Notes: generated by a model not told the origin, from the letters alone. DNA of 64,000 nt from an uncultured Alphaproteobacteria bacterium (GCA_944391475.1 CALXTR010000006.1:17965-81964), one strand, 5' to 3'; positions 52,755 to 62,883 are shown, counted from the stretch's first letter. A program made the numbers and translations.

Positions 52755-53528
52755 TTAATCCAATACAATTTTGATGTAAGTCATACAAATAAAACCCAAG
52801 AACAATGCACAGGCAGACTTTTCTGTTTTTTTAAAACCATAAGTCTCTGGCAAAATCTCATTTACGACCACAAACAACAAAGTACCTCCAGCCATGGCCA
52901 TGCCAAGCGGAACAATTTTTTCGCTCATACCCATGGTTACCAACCCAAGCGCCGCCCCCAAAGGCTGTACCAACCCGATTGCAGCCGCAGTCAAGGCAGC
53001 TTTGAGACGAGAACATTTGGCTGCCACTAACGAAATGGCAATGGTTAAACCTTCAGGAATATTGTGCACCGCGATTCCTAAAACCAAACTATTGGGATTC
53101 ATAAAATTTTCTGCACTATAAGCCACCCCAACCGCCAATCCTTCGGGGATTTTGTGAAGAGTAATCGCAATAATAAACAGCCACGCCGTTTTGAGGCTAA
53201 AGTGCATACCATGATGTCCCATATTATTATGTTCATGAGGTAATAGCTCATTAAGAATCCACACTAAAGCTACACCGGAAAACACAGCCCCGGTATACCA
53301 CAATGCCGCCACTTGAATATTAGAATGAAATTTGATGATTTGGTTCATCGAAGGAGACAGCAAAGAGAAAAATGCCGCCGCCAACATTACACCTGCTGCA
53401 ATATTAAGCAAGAAGTTGATATTTTCTTGAGAATAGCGCTTTTTCAAAAAAATCATAAAACCGCCCACACCGGTAATCAGTCCGGCAACGGTTGCAGCAA
53501 TCATTCCTTGAGTAAAAATTGTTTCCAT
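52755..53528 (-). CDS. zupT: ZIP-family zinc/iron transporter ZupT-like
   Basis: 257 residues with about eight membrane helices. The metal-binding helices 4 and 5 read HKIPEGLAVG and HNIPEGLTIA, the ZIP signature, and a His-rich cytoplasmic loop (HEHNNMGHHGMH) lies between helices 3 and 4. GAGGGATGAT precedes the ATG on the minus strand. Takes up Zn2+ and other divalent metals; GufA-type members are closely related. Confidence 0.9.
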   Translation of the reverse strand: METIFTQGMIAATVAGLITGVGGFMIFLKKRYSQENINFLLNIAAGVMLAAAFFSLLSPSMNQIIKFHSNIQVAALWYTGAVFSGVALVWILNELLPHEHNNMGHHGMHFSLKTAWLFIIAITLHKIPEGLAVGVAYSAENFMNPNSLVLGIAVHNIPEGLTIAISLVAAKCSRLKAALTAAAIGLVQPLGAALGLVTMGMSEKIVPLGMAMAGGTLLFVVVNEILPETYGFKKTEKSACALFLGFICMTYIKIVLD

Positions 53529-53619
53529 TTATCATCCCTCACAAATATAGTCTGGGCTAATAATAAGCCGATAAATTTTATTATCAACACTAATTCTGCT
53601 CAAATTTTGCAGTTTCAAC

Positions 53620-53655
53620 AAAAAAAACGCCGGATTTATTATCCGACGTTTTAAT
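53620..53655. terminator. Terminator between the unknown gene and zupT
   Basis: AAAACGCCGGAT / ATCCGACGTTTT with one internal mismatch and a 5-nt loop, T run on the minus side. Confidence 0.7.
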
Positions 53656-53675
53656 TTTGCTACACTTGTAAAGTT

Positions 53676-54785
53676 TTAGAGATATTCAATTTTATATTTA
53701 TATAAACAGCAGTCTTCTTTTTCTTCTGCTTTTTCATATATCTCTAAGAACTTGTTCATCCAATCTGTTTTAGGCCACTGAGGAACAAAGCGCACCACCA
53801 TGAAACCACTTTTCATCAAAATCGGATAATCAAATTGAGCTGTGTCATGTTTAACATACACTTCAACCCAAAATCCTTCATGAAAACGCACCACCACATT
53901 GTTCTTCATATCGAGCCACCAGACATCGTTACCATAATCTTCTACAAACTCGGTAACAGTATGATAATGACGACGCATTTCTTTCAAAGTTTCCGCAATT
54001 GAAGAATGCAAATCTCTAATCCAAGGCACATCGTCAATCGCACTCATCTCAAGATTATTCAGTAACAATGAAGAGTTTTCTAACAATATAATGCGTACAC
54101 GATTAGTTATCGGGATATATTGTAAAAACTCCGCAATTCCCAAATTTTGATAATCATTTGGCAGCACAATATTATCATAAGCTTCCACACTCAAAGCAAT
54201 TACTTTTCTCCATTGACGAGATTTTTCCTCAATTTTTTCAGCAATTTCTGGTGTGATTAACCCTAAGGCATGAGCATATTGCGGTACTGTTCTGTTATAG
54301 TCTTCCGCTACAAATTTAAGCACCCAGCAAATTTTCCCCGATACCTTGAGCAACAGCTCCATTCCGGCCAATTTATTGTTAACCGCCTCAATCTCAACCA
54401 GAGTAACCCCAGAGTAGTGATACGTTGAAATGTTAACATTGTGAATATCAACCGAATAATATGTATGGTCGTTCACCAGCATATTCCCATGCATATTCCA
54501 CACCTTCATCTGATAATCACATACCTGCACCCAATTGTAGATATCAGAAATATGAAAAAAACCACTCACATTAATGTTGTCCACAATTTCACGAGCCGCC
54601 GCATTAAAGTAATTGGCTAACCCTAAATCCTCAAACGGCAAAGGAGCATCAAACAATTCGCTGTTTGACTGATAAGCCGATTTAAAAATTTCCGGATAAG
54701 ATAATTGCTGATTGTACTCTAACTGCAATTTTTCAGCGACCAATTCTTTGATTAGAATTGCTTGTTCCTTTATACATTCCTTCAT
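53676..54785 (-). CDS. Unrecognised 369-residue protein
   Basis: No family recognised. The composition is that of a soluble globular protein, rich in aromatic residues and with mixed helix and strand; no signal peptide or membrane helix. Two stretches look like repeats of one fold: VWNMHGNMLVNDHTYYSVD and VWWLDMKNNVVVRFHEGFWVEVYV. A charged coiled region lies near 185-200 (EKIEEKSRQWRK) and the end is rich in Glu/Lys. Stand-alone gene between two terminators. The frame is long and clean, so the gene is real. Confidence 0.7.
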   Translation of the reverse strand: MKECIKEQAILIKELVAEKLQLEYNQQLSYPEIFKSAYQSNSELFDAPLPFEDLGLANYFNAAAREIVDNINVSGFFHISDIYNWVQVCDYQMKVWNMHGNMLVNDHTYYSVDIHNVNISTYHYSGVTLVEIEAVNNKLAGMELLLKVSGKICWVLKFVAEDYNRTVPQYAHALGLITPEIAEKIEEKSRQWRKVIALSVEAYDNIVLPNDYQNLGIAEFLQYIPITNRVRIILLENSSLLLNNLEMSAIDDVPWIRDLHSSIAETLKEMRRHYHTVTEFVEDYGNDVWWLDMKNNVVVRFHEGFWVEVYVKHDTAQFDYPILMKSGFMVVRFVPQWPKTDWMNKFLEIYEKAEEKEDCCLYKYKIEYL

Positions 54786-54862
54786 AATAAAAAAAATTTT
54801 TAATTAAAACAATAATCTGATATTTTGTTAAAAGGTTTAGCACCAATATTTTAAAAGTCAAC

Positions 54863-54886
54863 AAAAAAGCCTCCCGAAGGAGGCTT
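54863..54886 (-). terminator. Terminator of the gat operon
   Basis: Stem AAGCCTCC / GGAGGCTT with loop CGAA and T run on the minus strand. Confidence 0.85.
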
Positions 54887-54906
54887 ATGCGTTGTTAAGA
54901 CATTAT

Positions 54907-56364
54907 TTATGATAAACGTGATTGCAGCAAACCGTTAACCACCGCGGGGTTAGCTTTTCCACCGCTGGCTTTCATCACTTGACCGACAAACCAGCCCATC
55001 AAACCGGTTTTACCATTGCGATAAGCTTCCACATTAGCCGGATTATCAGCAATAATCTTGTCAATAATCGCCTCAATGGCAGCAGTATCGGTCACTTGTT
55101 TTAAGCCTTTTTCTTCCACGATTTTCTCAGGAGATACTCCGCTTTCAGCCATCATCTCAAAGACATCTTTAGCGGTTTTTCCATTGATGACACCTTTAGT
55201 GATTAAATCCACCAACTTACCGAGGTTTTCAGCACTAATCGGACTTTCATGAATGCTCAGACCATCTTTGTTGAGCAAAGCAAAGAAATCTCCCATCATC
55301 CAGTTTGCTACCTTTTTAGCATCGTGACCGGCCGCAGCTTTTTCAAAAAACTCTGCTACCTCGCGGTTTTCGCACAAGACCATAGCGTCATAAGGTGTAA
55401 TGCCAAGTTCGTTGATAAAACGAGCTTTCTTAGCATCGGGTAGTTCGACCATTTCTTTTTTGATGTTTTCGATATATTCATCGGTGAGCACCAAAGGCAA
55501 CAAATCCGGCTCCGGAAAATAGCGATAGTCATGAGCAAATTCTTTCTTGCGCATGAGCTTAGAAGTTCCGCTTGCCGGATCAAATTGGCGGGTTTCTTGT
55601 TCAATTGTGCCACCGTTTTCATAAACTTCAACATGGCGCTTGGCTTCACTTTCAATCGCCTGCATCACAAAACGCACCGAGTTGACGTTTTTCATCTCGC
55701 TACGCGGACGGAACGAGGTTTCGCCCACTTTGCGAACTGATACGTTGACATCGCAGCGCATTGAACCTTCGTCCATGTTGCCATCACAGGTGCCGAGATA
55801 GCGCACAATGGAGCGCAGTTTGCGCAAGAACTCACCAGCTTCTTCCGGAGAACGGAAATCGGCTTTGGTCACAATTTCCATCAAACCGACACCGGCACGA
55901 TTCAAATCCACAAACGTCATGCTCGGGTCCAAATCGTGAATAGATTTTCCGGCATCTTGTTCAATATGAATCCGCTCAATTCCGATAGTACGACGAGAAC
56001 CATCTTCGGTTTCCACTTCCAAACTACCCTCACCTACCAAAGGATACTGAAATTGCGTAATCTGATACCCCTGCGGCAAATCGGCATAGAAATAGTTTTT
56101 ACGGGAAAATTCGGAGTATTTATTGATTTTAGCGTTCAAACCCAAACCGGTTTTAATTGCTTGGCGCACACATTCCTCGTTTAAGGTTGGGAGCATACCT
56201 GGCATTCCGGCATCAATAAATGATACATTATGATTGGGCTCAGCACCATATTCGGTTGAAGCCCCGCTAAACATTTTAGAGTTAGAAACAATCTGGCAGT
56301 GAATTTCCAAACCGCAGATAACTTCCCACTTGTTTTTTTCGGTTTCAATAATCATTGCGGTCAT
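54907..56364 (-). CDS. gatB: Asp/Glu-tRNA amidotransferase subunit B
   Basis: 485 residues. [57 protein letters not shown] and the C-terminal YqeY-like tail domain. Start with GGGAG 9 nt upstream. Forms GatCAB, which converts Glu-tRNA-Gln (and/or Asp-tRNA-Asn) to the amide; glutaminyl-tRNA synthetase is often absent when it is present. Starts 1 nt after the gatA stop. Confidence 0.97.
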   Translation of the reverse strand: MTAMIIETEKNKWEVICGLEIHCQIVSNSKMFSGASTEYGAEPNHNVSFIDAGMPGMLPTLNEECVRQAIKTGLGLNAKINKYSEFSRKNYFYADLPQGYQITQFQYPLVGEGSLEVETEDGSRRTIGIERIHIEQDAGKSIHDLDPSMTFVDLNRAGVGLMEIVTKADFRSPEEAGEFLRKLRSIVRYLGTCDGNMDEGSMRCDVNVSVRKVGETSFRPRSEMKNVNSVRFVMQAIESEAKRHVEVYENGGTIEQETRQFDPASGTSKLMRKKEFAHDYRYFPEPDLLPLVLTDEYIENIKKEMVELPDAKKARFINELGITPYDAMVLCENREVAEFFEKAAAGHDAKKVANWMMGDFFALLNKDGLSIHESPISAENLGKLVDLITKGVINGKTAKDVFEMMAESGVSPEKIVEEKGLKQVTDTAAIEAIIDKIIADNPANVEAYRNGKTGLMGWFVGQVMKASGGKANPAVVNGLLQSRLS

Positions 56365-56365
56365 C

Positions 56366-57838
56366 TTACATCACTCCCTCAAACTTAGCATCTTCCTCTA
56401 AGGCTGATGCCACCTTAAATACATCACCTTCATCAAAAGCTTTGCCGATAACCTGCAAGCCCAAAGGCAAACCATCTGAGGTCAGACCAATTGGCAAACT
56501 CATCGCTGGCAAGCCGGCCAAGCTGATAGAAACCGTAAATACATCGTTAAGCCACATGGTAATCGGGTTTTCTTGCATTGACTTATCACCAATGGGGAAA
56601 GCCGGTGTTGGCGCTGTTGGGGTCAAGATAAGATCGCATTTTTCAAAAGCGGCTTGGAAATCTTCCACAATCTTGCGACGTACTTTTTGGGCTTTGAGAT
56701 AGTAAGCATCATAATAACCGGCAGAAAGCACATAAGTCCCCATCATAATCCGGCGTTTTACTTCCTTGCCAAAACCTTCGCTTCGGGTATTGATATAAAG
56801 GTTATCAAGATGTTCTCCATTGACCCGCAAACCATAGCGAATACCATCATAGCGTGCCAAGTTTGCCGAAGCCTCAGCCGGAGCAATAATGTAGTAAGTC
56901 GGCAAAGCATATTTGGTATGAGGCAAAGAAATGTCGACAATTTCAGCACCGCGAGCCTTGAGCATGGCAATACCTTCGTCCCAATATTTTTCCACTTCTT
57001 TATTGAGACCATCTACACGGTATTCTTTAGGAATGCCGATACGCATACCTTTGATGTTCTGCCCCAAGAATTTTTCAAAATCTGGAACCTCGACCCGAGC
57101 CGAGGTAGAATCTTTGTCATCATGACCGGACATGGTTTTGAGCAAGATTGCACAGTCACGGACATCTTTTCCAATCGGACCGGCCTGATCTAAAGAAGAA
57201 GCAAAAGCCACAATACCATAACGAGAGCAACGTCCGTAAGTTGGTTTAATTCCGGTCACCCCGCAAAAAGCCGAAGGCTGACGAATAGAACCGCCAGTAT
57301 CAGTTGCGGTGGCACCGGCACACATTTGGGCTGCCACTGCTGCCGCTGAACCACCGGAAGAACCACCAGGGACTAAATCGGCACTAGAATTTTTAGCCTT
57401 CCACGGATTAACCACCGGTCCATAATAGCTGGTTTCATTACTTCCACCCATTGCAAACTCATCCATATTGAGTTTGCCAAGCACACTAATACCGGCATCA
57501 AGCAGCTTTTGAGTTACGGTTGACTCATATTGCGGAACAAAACCGTCCAAAATATGCGAACAAGCCGTAGTACGAATACCTTTGGTACAAAACAGGTCTT
57601 TAATCCCCATCGGAATACCTTCCAAAGATCCGGGGGTATTATCAGCATATTTTTTATCAGAGATTTCAGCTTGTTTGAGAGCCACCTCAGGTGTCTCGAG
57701 CACATAGGCATTTGTATATTTGTTTTTTTCCATTTGACTGATATAGTCTTTGGTCAGCTCGACTGCCGAAAATTCTTTTTTCTTAAGCCCATCAAGAGCC
57801 TGCGCAATAGTCAGTTTAGTTAAATCTGTCATCTTCAT
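56366..57838 (-). CDS. gatA: Asp/Glu-tRNA amidotransferase subunit A
   Basis: 490 residues, amidase signature family. Ser-cisSer-Lys triad: Lys in [10 protein letters not shown], cis-Ser in [13 protein letters not shown] and the nucleophile Ser in [14 protein letters not shown]. It releases ammonia from glutamine for GatB. Six bp after gatC. Confidence 0.97.
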   Translation of the reverse strand: MKMTDLTKLTIAQALDGLKKKEFSAVELTKDYISQMEKNKYTNAYVLETPEVALKQAEISDKKYADNTPGSLEGIPMGIKDLFCTKGIRTTACSHILDGFVPQYESTVTQKLLDAGISVLGKLNMDEFAMGGSNETSYYGPVVNPWKAKNSSADLVPGGSSGGSAAAVAAQMCAGATATDTGGSIRQPSAFCGVTGIKPTYGRCSRYGIVAFASSLDQAGPIGKDVRDCAILLKTMSGHDDKDSTSARVEVPDFEKFLGQNIKGMRIGIPKEYRVDGLNKEVEKYWDEGIAMLKARGAEIVDISLPHTKYALPTYYIIAPAEASANLARYDGIRYGLRVNGEHLDNLYINTRSEGFGKEVKRRIMMGTYVLSAGYYDAYYLKAQKVRRKIVEDFQAAFEKCDLILTPTAPTPAFPIGDKSMQENPITMWLNDVFTVSISLAGLPAMSLPIGLTSDGLPLGLQVIGKAFDEGDVFKVASALEEDAKFEGVM

Positions 57839-57844
57839 TCTCTC

Positions 57845-58132
57845 TTATTCAATCACTTTTGGAACCGCAAAATAACCATATTCTTGCAACGGAGCATTAG
57901 CCAACACTGCCTCAGGCTGATTTCCATCAGTAACCACATCATTGCGCATAGTTAAGTTAGTTTGGTTGACCGATACCAACGGTTCCACTCCGTTGGTGTC
58001 AACTTCGTTAAGTTCTTCGACCCAAGTCAAGATTTTGTTAAATTCATCTTTAGTATCTTCAATTTTATCATCGTCGATTTTCAAACGTGATAAAAAGGCA
58101 ATTTTTCTAACTGTATCTGCATCAATAGCCAT
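57845..58132 (-). CDS. gatC: Asp/Glu-tRNA amidotransferase subunit C
   Basis: 95 residues, the normal size. IAFLSRLKIDDDKIEDTKDEFNKIL and ending LANAPLQEYGYFAVPKVIE, as in other GatC proteins. It links GatA and GatB. First gene of the gatCAB operon. sppA lies 77 bp upstream on the same strand. Confidence 0.95.
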   Translation of the reverse strand: MAIDADTVRKIAFLSRLKIDDDKIEDTKDEFNKILTWVEELNEVDTNGVEPLVSVNQTNLTMRNDVVTDGNQPEAVLANAPLQEYGYFAVPKVIE

Positions 58133-58209
58133 TTTTCATTCCTGTCATATTAAGTTTTCTTCTAAAATAAAACGATTCCCGATTAAATCAACTTTGCTCT
58201 TTGGGTTAT

Positions 58210-60027
58210 CTACATCACAATCTCAAAAGGCAGCAAGACAGCATCATATTGCAAACGACGCAGGAGCTGTAGTTTTTGCCACGGCAAACCGCTGTTTTGC
58301 AAAATTTTTTGAGTTGCGACTTGAGGAGTTCCGCTGATTAATTCATTAATTTTCTCAGATAAAGTTTTCGGCCGCGGAAATTCGGCAATTTTATATTTTT
58401 GCCTTTTAGGCAGCTTAGCCAATTCACGGACTTTATAAAATGCCATATCCAAACCGCCGATTTCATCAACCAGTTTGAATTTCACAGCCGCAGCCCCTTG
58501 CCAAACCCGACCACGAGCCAATTTATCAAGTTCTTTAGCAGAAATTTTGCGAGCTTTTTCAACTTGCGCGGTAAAATCGCGATAAACATTATCCAAAGAA
58601 CGGTTAAAAGCAGCTTTTTCCGAAGGATTGAATTTGCGATTACCGCTCAAGATACCGGAGTTTTTACCAAATTGCAGTTCAGCCCAATGAACATTGATTT
58701 TCTTCCACAAGTTTTCCAATACCAGTTTGCCGCCCAAAACTCCGATTGAACCGGTAATCGTCAAAGGTTCGGCTAAAATATAATCACCTGCTAAAGAAAC
58801 AAAATATCCACCCGAGGCCGCATAATCTCCCATAGATACCACCACAGGAATATCTTTTTTCTTTTTGAGGGCGTTAATGGAATTCCAAATTTCAGCCGAA
58901 GCAGTGTAACTCCCGCCTGGAGAATTAACTCGCACTACCAAGCCTTTTAAATCGGGCAATTTAGCAATTTCCTTAAGTTGTTTTACCGTCTGACGAGAAG
59001 ACACCACGCCTTGCTGCCACATATCTTGTCCGGCTTCACCTTCAACTATTTCTCCATCTAAAACAAGAAAAGCAATTGTCGGCACCCTCCCTTGATTATC
59101 GCTCAAAAGATTGAGATAAGAACGAACAGGATAAAACTCTGCTCCTTTATTTCTTGCTTTAAGTTCATCATTAAATTCGTTTTTGAAAGCGACAATATCG
59201 ACTAACTTACTGTTAAGCCCGTCTTCAGCCCGAATTGGTGCCTGATTAATCAACGCAATCAATTCTTTGGGTTGCATTTTGCGGTCTTTGCTCACATCAC
59301 TTACAAATTGCAAGAAAATAGTTCCGCCAAGCTTAGTCATTTCATTTTTATACTGTGGTGACAGCTTGCTAGCCGTCAAGCTGGCCATGGCGTTTTTATA
59401 TTCATGACGGGCATAAAACTCAGGAGTGATACCGATTTTGTTTAGCGTATCACGCAAGAAAGGAACCTCAATATTAATTCCGGTAATTCCGATTTCGGTA
59501 TTAGGCTGCATCCAAATCTCATCAAAAGCCGCTGCCAAGTAATATTCTGAAGTTCCGCCACCAAGCACTCCCATTCCGGTAGAGTAGATATAAGCTTTTT
59601 TACCCTGAGCACGAAAATATTTGATAGCACCGCGCAACTCTTCAATCTGAGCCAACCCCAGAGATGAAGTATTAATTTCTGCCGACAAAGCCTGCACACG
59701 ATTATCACTTGCTGCAACATTAATAGCCTTAATCAGCTCATAAAAGCTCATAGATGGCATATCCGAAAAGCCATAAAGCCACTCATCACCTTTACGCTCA
59801 GCAATCGGCTCATCAAAATTAATGGTTAGAATAGCTTTTTTGGGCATTGGTTCACTTAGTTGAGTTTCTTTACCGAGCAATCCGATAAGAGTAAGGAGGA
59901 GCAGAATAAAGATAACTCCAAAGATAGCCAAAGCAAACAACAATGCTTTGGCAACAATCCGCAAATTTAACATTTTGCGAATATTACGAGGAGCTTTAGG
60001 GAAAGGAGAAGTTAGATTAACCATCAC
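58210..60027 (-). CDS. sppA: Signal peptide peptidase SppA (67K type)
   Basis: 605 residues, the long two-domain form. Start is GTG at 60027 or ATG at 60024. Membrane helix at about 27-50. Catalytic Lys in the first half (YARHEYKNAM) and Ser in the second half (YAASGGYFVS), the E. coli-type arrangement. Digests cleaved signal peptides in the inner membrane. Confidence 0.93.
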   Translation of the reverse strand: MMVNLTSPFPKAPRNIRKMLNLRIVAKALLFALAIFGVIFILLLLTLIGLLGKETQLSEPMPKKAILTINFDEPIAERKGDEWLYGFSDMPSMSFYELIKAINVAASDNRVQALSAEINTSSLGLAQIEELRGAIKYFRAQGKKAYIYSTGMGVLGGGTSEYYLAAAFDEIWMQPNTEIGITGINIEVPFLRDTLNKIGITPEFYARHEYKNAMASLTASKLSPQYKNEMTKLGGTIFLQFVSDVSKDRKMQPKELIALINQAPIRAEDGLNSKLVDIVAFKNEFNDELKARNKGAEFYPVRSYLNLLSDNQGRVPTIAFLVLDGEIVEGEAGQDMWQQGVVSSRQTVKQLKEIAKLPDLKGLVVRVNSPGGSYTASAEIWNSINALKKKKDIPVVVSMGDYAASGGYFVSLAGDYILAEPLTITGSIGVLGGKLVLENLWKKINVHWAELQFGKNSGILSGNRKFNPSEKAAFNRSLDNVYRDFTAQVEKARKISAKELDKLARGRVWQGAAAVKFKLVDEIGGLDMAFYKVRELAKLPKRQKYKIAEFPRPKTLSEKINELISGTPQVATQKILQNSGLPWQKLQLLRRLQYDAVLLPFEIVM

Positions 60028-60120
60028 GAACTCGATTTCTTAAAAAAAACACATTTTAAACAATGGATTTAATATATAATTTTCACCCAAAAACTCAAGA
60101 TTTTTTTTGCATACGAACAC

Positions 60121-60145
60121 AAAAAAAGCGGCTAAAAGCCGCTTT
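60121..60145 (-). terminator. Minus-strand terminator without an intact gene
   Basis: AAAGCGGCT / AGCCGCTTT with a 3-nt loop and T run on the minus side. The only minus-strand frame ending before it is a 17-codon remnant at 60165-60218. Confidence 0.75.
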
Positions 60146-60164
60146 AAGAAGAAGTTGATAAAAT

Positions 60165-60218
60165 CTAGTAGCGTTGGCGCTCTTGTATGTATTGGTAAGA
60201 TTGTTCTCTTACTTGCAA
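60165..60218 (-). pseudogene. Possible 3' stub of a lost minus-strand gene
   Basis: A frame that ends ...[14 protein letters not shown] and stops at 60165-60167 is followed by a terminator. It cannot be traced upstream beyond the lepA junction. Identity unknown. Only the terminator and the look of the C-terminus support it. Confidence 0.3.
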
Positions 60219-60422
60219 AGCATTGGTGGAAGAATTGTCGCCCGAGAAACGATTTCGGCATTGCGCAAAGACGTGACCGCCAAATGCTATGGAGGAGACG
60301 TTACACGCAAACGCAAATTGCTGGATAAGCAGAAAAAAGGTAAAAAACGAATGCGCCAATTTGGCAAAGTCGAAGTTCCACAAAGTGCTTTCATTGAAGC
60401 ATTGCGCATTGGAGATAACTAA
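60219..60422 (+). pseudogene. lepA: 3' stub of elongation factor 4 gene lepA
   Basis: 67 codons that match the extreme C-terminus of Lep[59 protein letters not shown]. Complete LepA is about 600 residues, so 90 percent is missing, including the whole GTPase. An ATG at 60174 is in frame but without a good ribosome site. Its terminator (60424-60456) is kept. Probably a deletion remnant; an intact lepA may exist elsewhere. Confidence 0.85.
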
Positions 60423-60423
60423 T

Positions 60424-60456
60424 AAAAAAATCCCTCAAGTTTTGAGGGATTTTTTT
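60424..60456 (+). terminator. Terminator of the lepA stub
   Basis: AAAAAAATCCCTCAA / TTGAGGGATTTTTTT with a 3-nt loop. Confidence 0.85.
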
Positions 60457-60505
60457 GATATGTTGAGTTCCCCGTAAAATCGCTCTAATAAACCGCTAAA
60501 CAAGT

Positions 60506-60960
60506 TTCAACCTTTGGCTCAGAAAAAGTTCGGAGAATGAGTCGTATAGAGTGATTTCTTGGCGATGACAATCCTAGCGTAGATAGACCTACGTGGATTT
60601 TGACCGTTCTACAGTTTTTCGCGCTAGAAGCTCAAAATACAAGCTTTAAACTCCGGCACTTCTTAAAGCTCGGATAGTGGATTTAGTAGAGTGATCTATA
60701 GGGGAGATAACAATCCTAGCGTACAAAGAAATAAAATATCTCAACCTATGGCACAGAAAAAGTTCGGAGTTTGAGGTTAGTAGAGTGATTTCTTTGGCGA
60801 TGACAATCCTAGCGTATAAAGAAATAAAATAGCTCAACCTTTGGCACAAAAAAAGTTCAAGATTTGCGGCTTATAGCGTGAAAAACAAAGCGGTCAAAAT
60901 CCTAGCGTATAAAGAAATACGTGGATTTTGACCGTTCTGCAATTTTTCGCGCTAGAAGCC
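60506..60960. repeat. Imperfect tandem repeat array between lepA stub and fabI
   Basis: Four degenerate units share CTCAACCT.TGGCAC, AAAAGTTCGGAG, TAGAGTGAT and CAATCCTAGCGTA. The core CCTAGCGTA is at 60573, 60715, 60808 and 60901 (steps 142, 93, 93). The first and last units add an arm GTGGATTTTGACCGTTCT and TTTTTCGCGCTAGAAG. In the last unit a perfect 12-bp inverted repeat CGGTCAAAATCC / GGATTTTGACCG (60891-60902, 60923-60934) makes a long hairpin. No coding sense seen. Confidence 0.8.
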
Positions 60961-60976
60961 CAAATACTGAACTTTT

Positions 60977-61804
60977 TTATTCGGTTAACATTGCTGCCGT
61001 CTTACTCGCATTCTCCAAGTTGAGCATACCAACGGTGTGATAACCGCAGTCAACATGAATAACTTCTCCGGTAATACCGGTGCCGCAAGCAGAAAGCAAA
61101 CCAAGAGCAGCCATACCAACTTCTTCTTGAGTAACATTGCGTTGCAAAGGAGCATTGAGCTCATTCCAGTGCAAGATTTTGCGGAAATCACCAATACCGG
61201 AAGCTGCCAAAGTCTTAATCGGTCCGGCCGAAATTGCATTAACCCGAACACCTTGAGCCCCCATATCGGTAGCAGCATAACGAACAGATGCTTCCAAAGC
61301 AGCTTTAGCCACACCCATAATATTATAGTTTGGCAAAACGCGTTCAGAACCCATATAAGTAAGAGTAACGATTGATCCACCCTCATTCATGATTGGAGAA
61401 GCATATTTGCAAGCTTCCAAGAAAGAGAAGCAAGAAATTTCCATAGTCATGGTAAAGTTATCACGAGTTGTATCAATAGTGCGCCCTTTGAGCTGATTTT
61501 TATCAGAGAAAGCAATAGCGTGAACCAAGAAATCAATCTTGCCCCATTTTTCGCCCAATTCTTTGAAGCAATTTTCAACACTTGCGCTATCCATAACATC
61601 ACATTTAATCAGCAAAGCTTCTTTATCGAGCTGAGCAGCCAAAGGTTGAACTCTTTTTTCCAAAGCTTCATTCTGATAAGAAATTGCCAATTGAGCTCCT
61701 TGAGCATTGAGAGCCTGAGCAATACCCCAAGCAATCGACTTATCGTTGGCCAGTCCCATAATAAGACCTTTTTTGCCAGCCATTAAGGGTGCAGATGTAG
61801 TCAT
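60977..61804 (-). CDS. fabI: Enoyl-ACP reductase FabI
   Basis: 275 residues, short-chain dehydrogenase fold. NAD-binding GLANDKSIAWGIA and the catalytic Tyr...Lys in YNIMGVAK, the spacing of FabI, followed by ISAGPIKTLAASGI. Last step of the fatty acid elongation cycle and the target of triclosan. AAGGAAAA precedes the ATG. Downstream (minus) are the tandem repeats rather than a clear terminator. Divergent from the YihY-family gene. Confidence 0.96.
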   Translation of the reverse strand: MTTSAPLMAGKKGLIMGLANDKSIAWGIAQALNAQGAQLAISYQNEALEKRVQPLAAQLDKEALLIKCDVMDSASVENCFKELGEKWGKIDFLVHAIAFSDKNQLKGRTIDTTRDNFTMTMEISCFSFLEACKYASPIMNEGGSIVTLTYMGSERVLPNYNIMGVAKAALEASVRYAATDMGAQGVRVNAISAGPIKTLAASGIGDFRKILHWNELNAPLQRNVTQEEVGMAALGLLSACGTGITGEVIHVDCGYHTVGMLNLENASKTAAMLTE

Positions 61805-61909
61805 AATATTTTCCTTTGCTTTTTTTAAAAATTAACTATATTGAAATTAATTATCCAATTTAATATAAGAATAATTGACCTTTGTAAACCATTTTTTTCA
61901 AGAGGTGGA

Positions 61910-62797
61910 ATGAATTTAGCATCAACAATCAACAAAGTGGCGGAATGCTTAAAAAAAGCCTTGATTGAGTGTCGGGATTTTTTGGTATTTTTGGCTCTAC
62001 GCGCTCGTAATGATACAGTTTTGCGGGTATCTTCATCTTTGAGTTATACTTCACTAATTGCCTTAGTGCCGCTTTTATCGATTGCTTTAGCAATTTTTTC
62101 GGCATTTCCGGTTTTTGGTGAAGTAAGAGAACAGTTGCAAGAAGTTTTGCTCAAAAACTTTGTTCCCTCGATTGGAGAAGAAATCAGCGGCTATTTTGAC
62201 CAGTTCATCAATGCCACGGCCAAACTCACCACCATTGGAGTGGTCGGATTGGTAATCATATCCATTTTGCTGTTATCCACCATTGAAAATAGCTTTAATT
62301 TTATTTTCAAAGTGCATAAACCAAGAAGAATTGCTACCAAAATCACCCTTTATTGGACAGTAATTACCTTAGGCCCCTTATTGATGGGAGCTGCTATGTC
62401 ATTAAGAGGTTACATGTACACGCTACAAAACCTAATGAGCAGCACCGCCAACCCCTCAATTGCTTATGCGCTACCAAGTTTGCTCAACTTTTTTATTTTG
62501 GTAATGATATATGTGTTAGTTCCCAACCGCAAAGTAAAATTCACCCATGCCGCATTTGGTGCTGCCACGGCAGTCGGATTATTTTGGGTCATTCGAAAGA
62601 TTTTCAGCCTACTGATATTAAGTAATGCCACGTATAAAACATTGTATGGAGCATTGGCGGTTATTCCGATGTTTTTGATTTGGATGTACCTCGTCTGGGC
62701 AGCGGTTATTTTCGGAGCAGTTGTTACCGCAGCGATTGATGAATATTTAAGAACTAAAGCACTCAACAGGACAGAAACAAAATCAGAACAAAAATAG
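61910..62797 (+). CDS. YihY/virulence factor BrkB family membrane protein
   Basis: 295 residues from the ATG at 61910 after AGAGGTGG; a frame to 61841 adds a weak N-terminus. Six membrane helices. Family marks: SLSYTSLIALVPLLSIALAIFSAFP near the start (in two parts), STIENSFNFIFKV, and LFWVIRKIFSL...YGALAVIPMFLIWMYLVW at the end. Long misnamed RNase BN; real function unknown, suggested envelope or lipid role. Confidence 0.9.
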   Translation: MNLASTINKVAECLKKALIECRDFLVFLALRARNDTVLRVSSSLSYTSLIALVPLLSIALAIFSAFPVFGEVREQLQEVLLKNFVPSIGEEISGYFDQFINATAKLTTIGVVGLVIISILLLSTIENSFNFIFKVHKPRRIATKITLYWTVITLGPLLMGAAMSLRGYMYTLQNLMSSTANPSIAYALPSLLNFFILVMIYVLVPNRKVKFTHAAFGAATAVGLFWVIRKIFSLLILSNATYKTLYGALAVIPMFLIWMYLVWAAVIFGAVVTAAIDEYLRTKALNRTETKSEQK

Positions 62798-62837
62798 TCG
62801 AATAAGTCAAAAAATTAATTGTAAATTAATAAAGTTT

Positions 62838-62864
62838 GAGTTTTAATACCAAAAGCAAAAACTC
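62838..62864. promoter_or_regulatory. Inverted repeat upstream of recA
   Basis: GAGTTTT and AAAACTC separated by 13 nt, 20 nt before the recA ATG. It could be an operator or leader hairpin. It does not match the alphaproteobacterial SOS box GTTC-N7-GTTC. Confidence 0.3.
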
Positions 62865-62883
62865 TAGAATGAAAGACTAAACT

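Noticed and set aside
56654..57193. 179-codon plus-strand ORF opposite gatA
   Set aside because: Antisense shadow of a conserved gene with no signals of its own.
60174..60422. A small complete gene of 82 codons
   Set aside because: The last 67 codons are clearly the LepA C-terminus, so it is a truncated remnant and not a new small protein.
60646..60849. Minus-strand ORF of 67 residues within the tandem array
   Set aside because: Its apparent internal protein repeat is only the DNA repeat read through; no ribosome site, no family, and units of 93 bp (a multiple of three) keep a frame open by chance.
62838..62864. SOS (LexA) box upstream of recA
   Set aside because: The inverted repeat does not fit GTTC-N7-GTTC or the CTGT-N8-ACAG form; no match was found in the 86 bp before recA.
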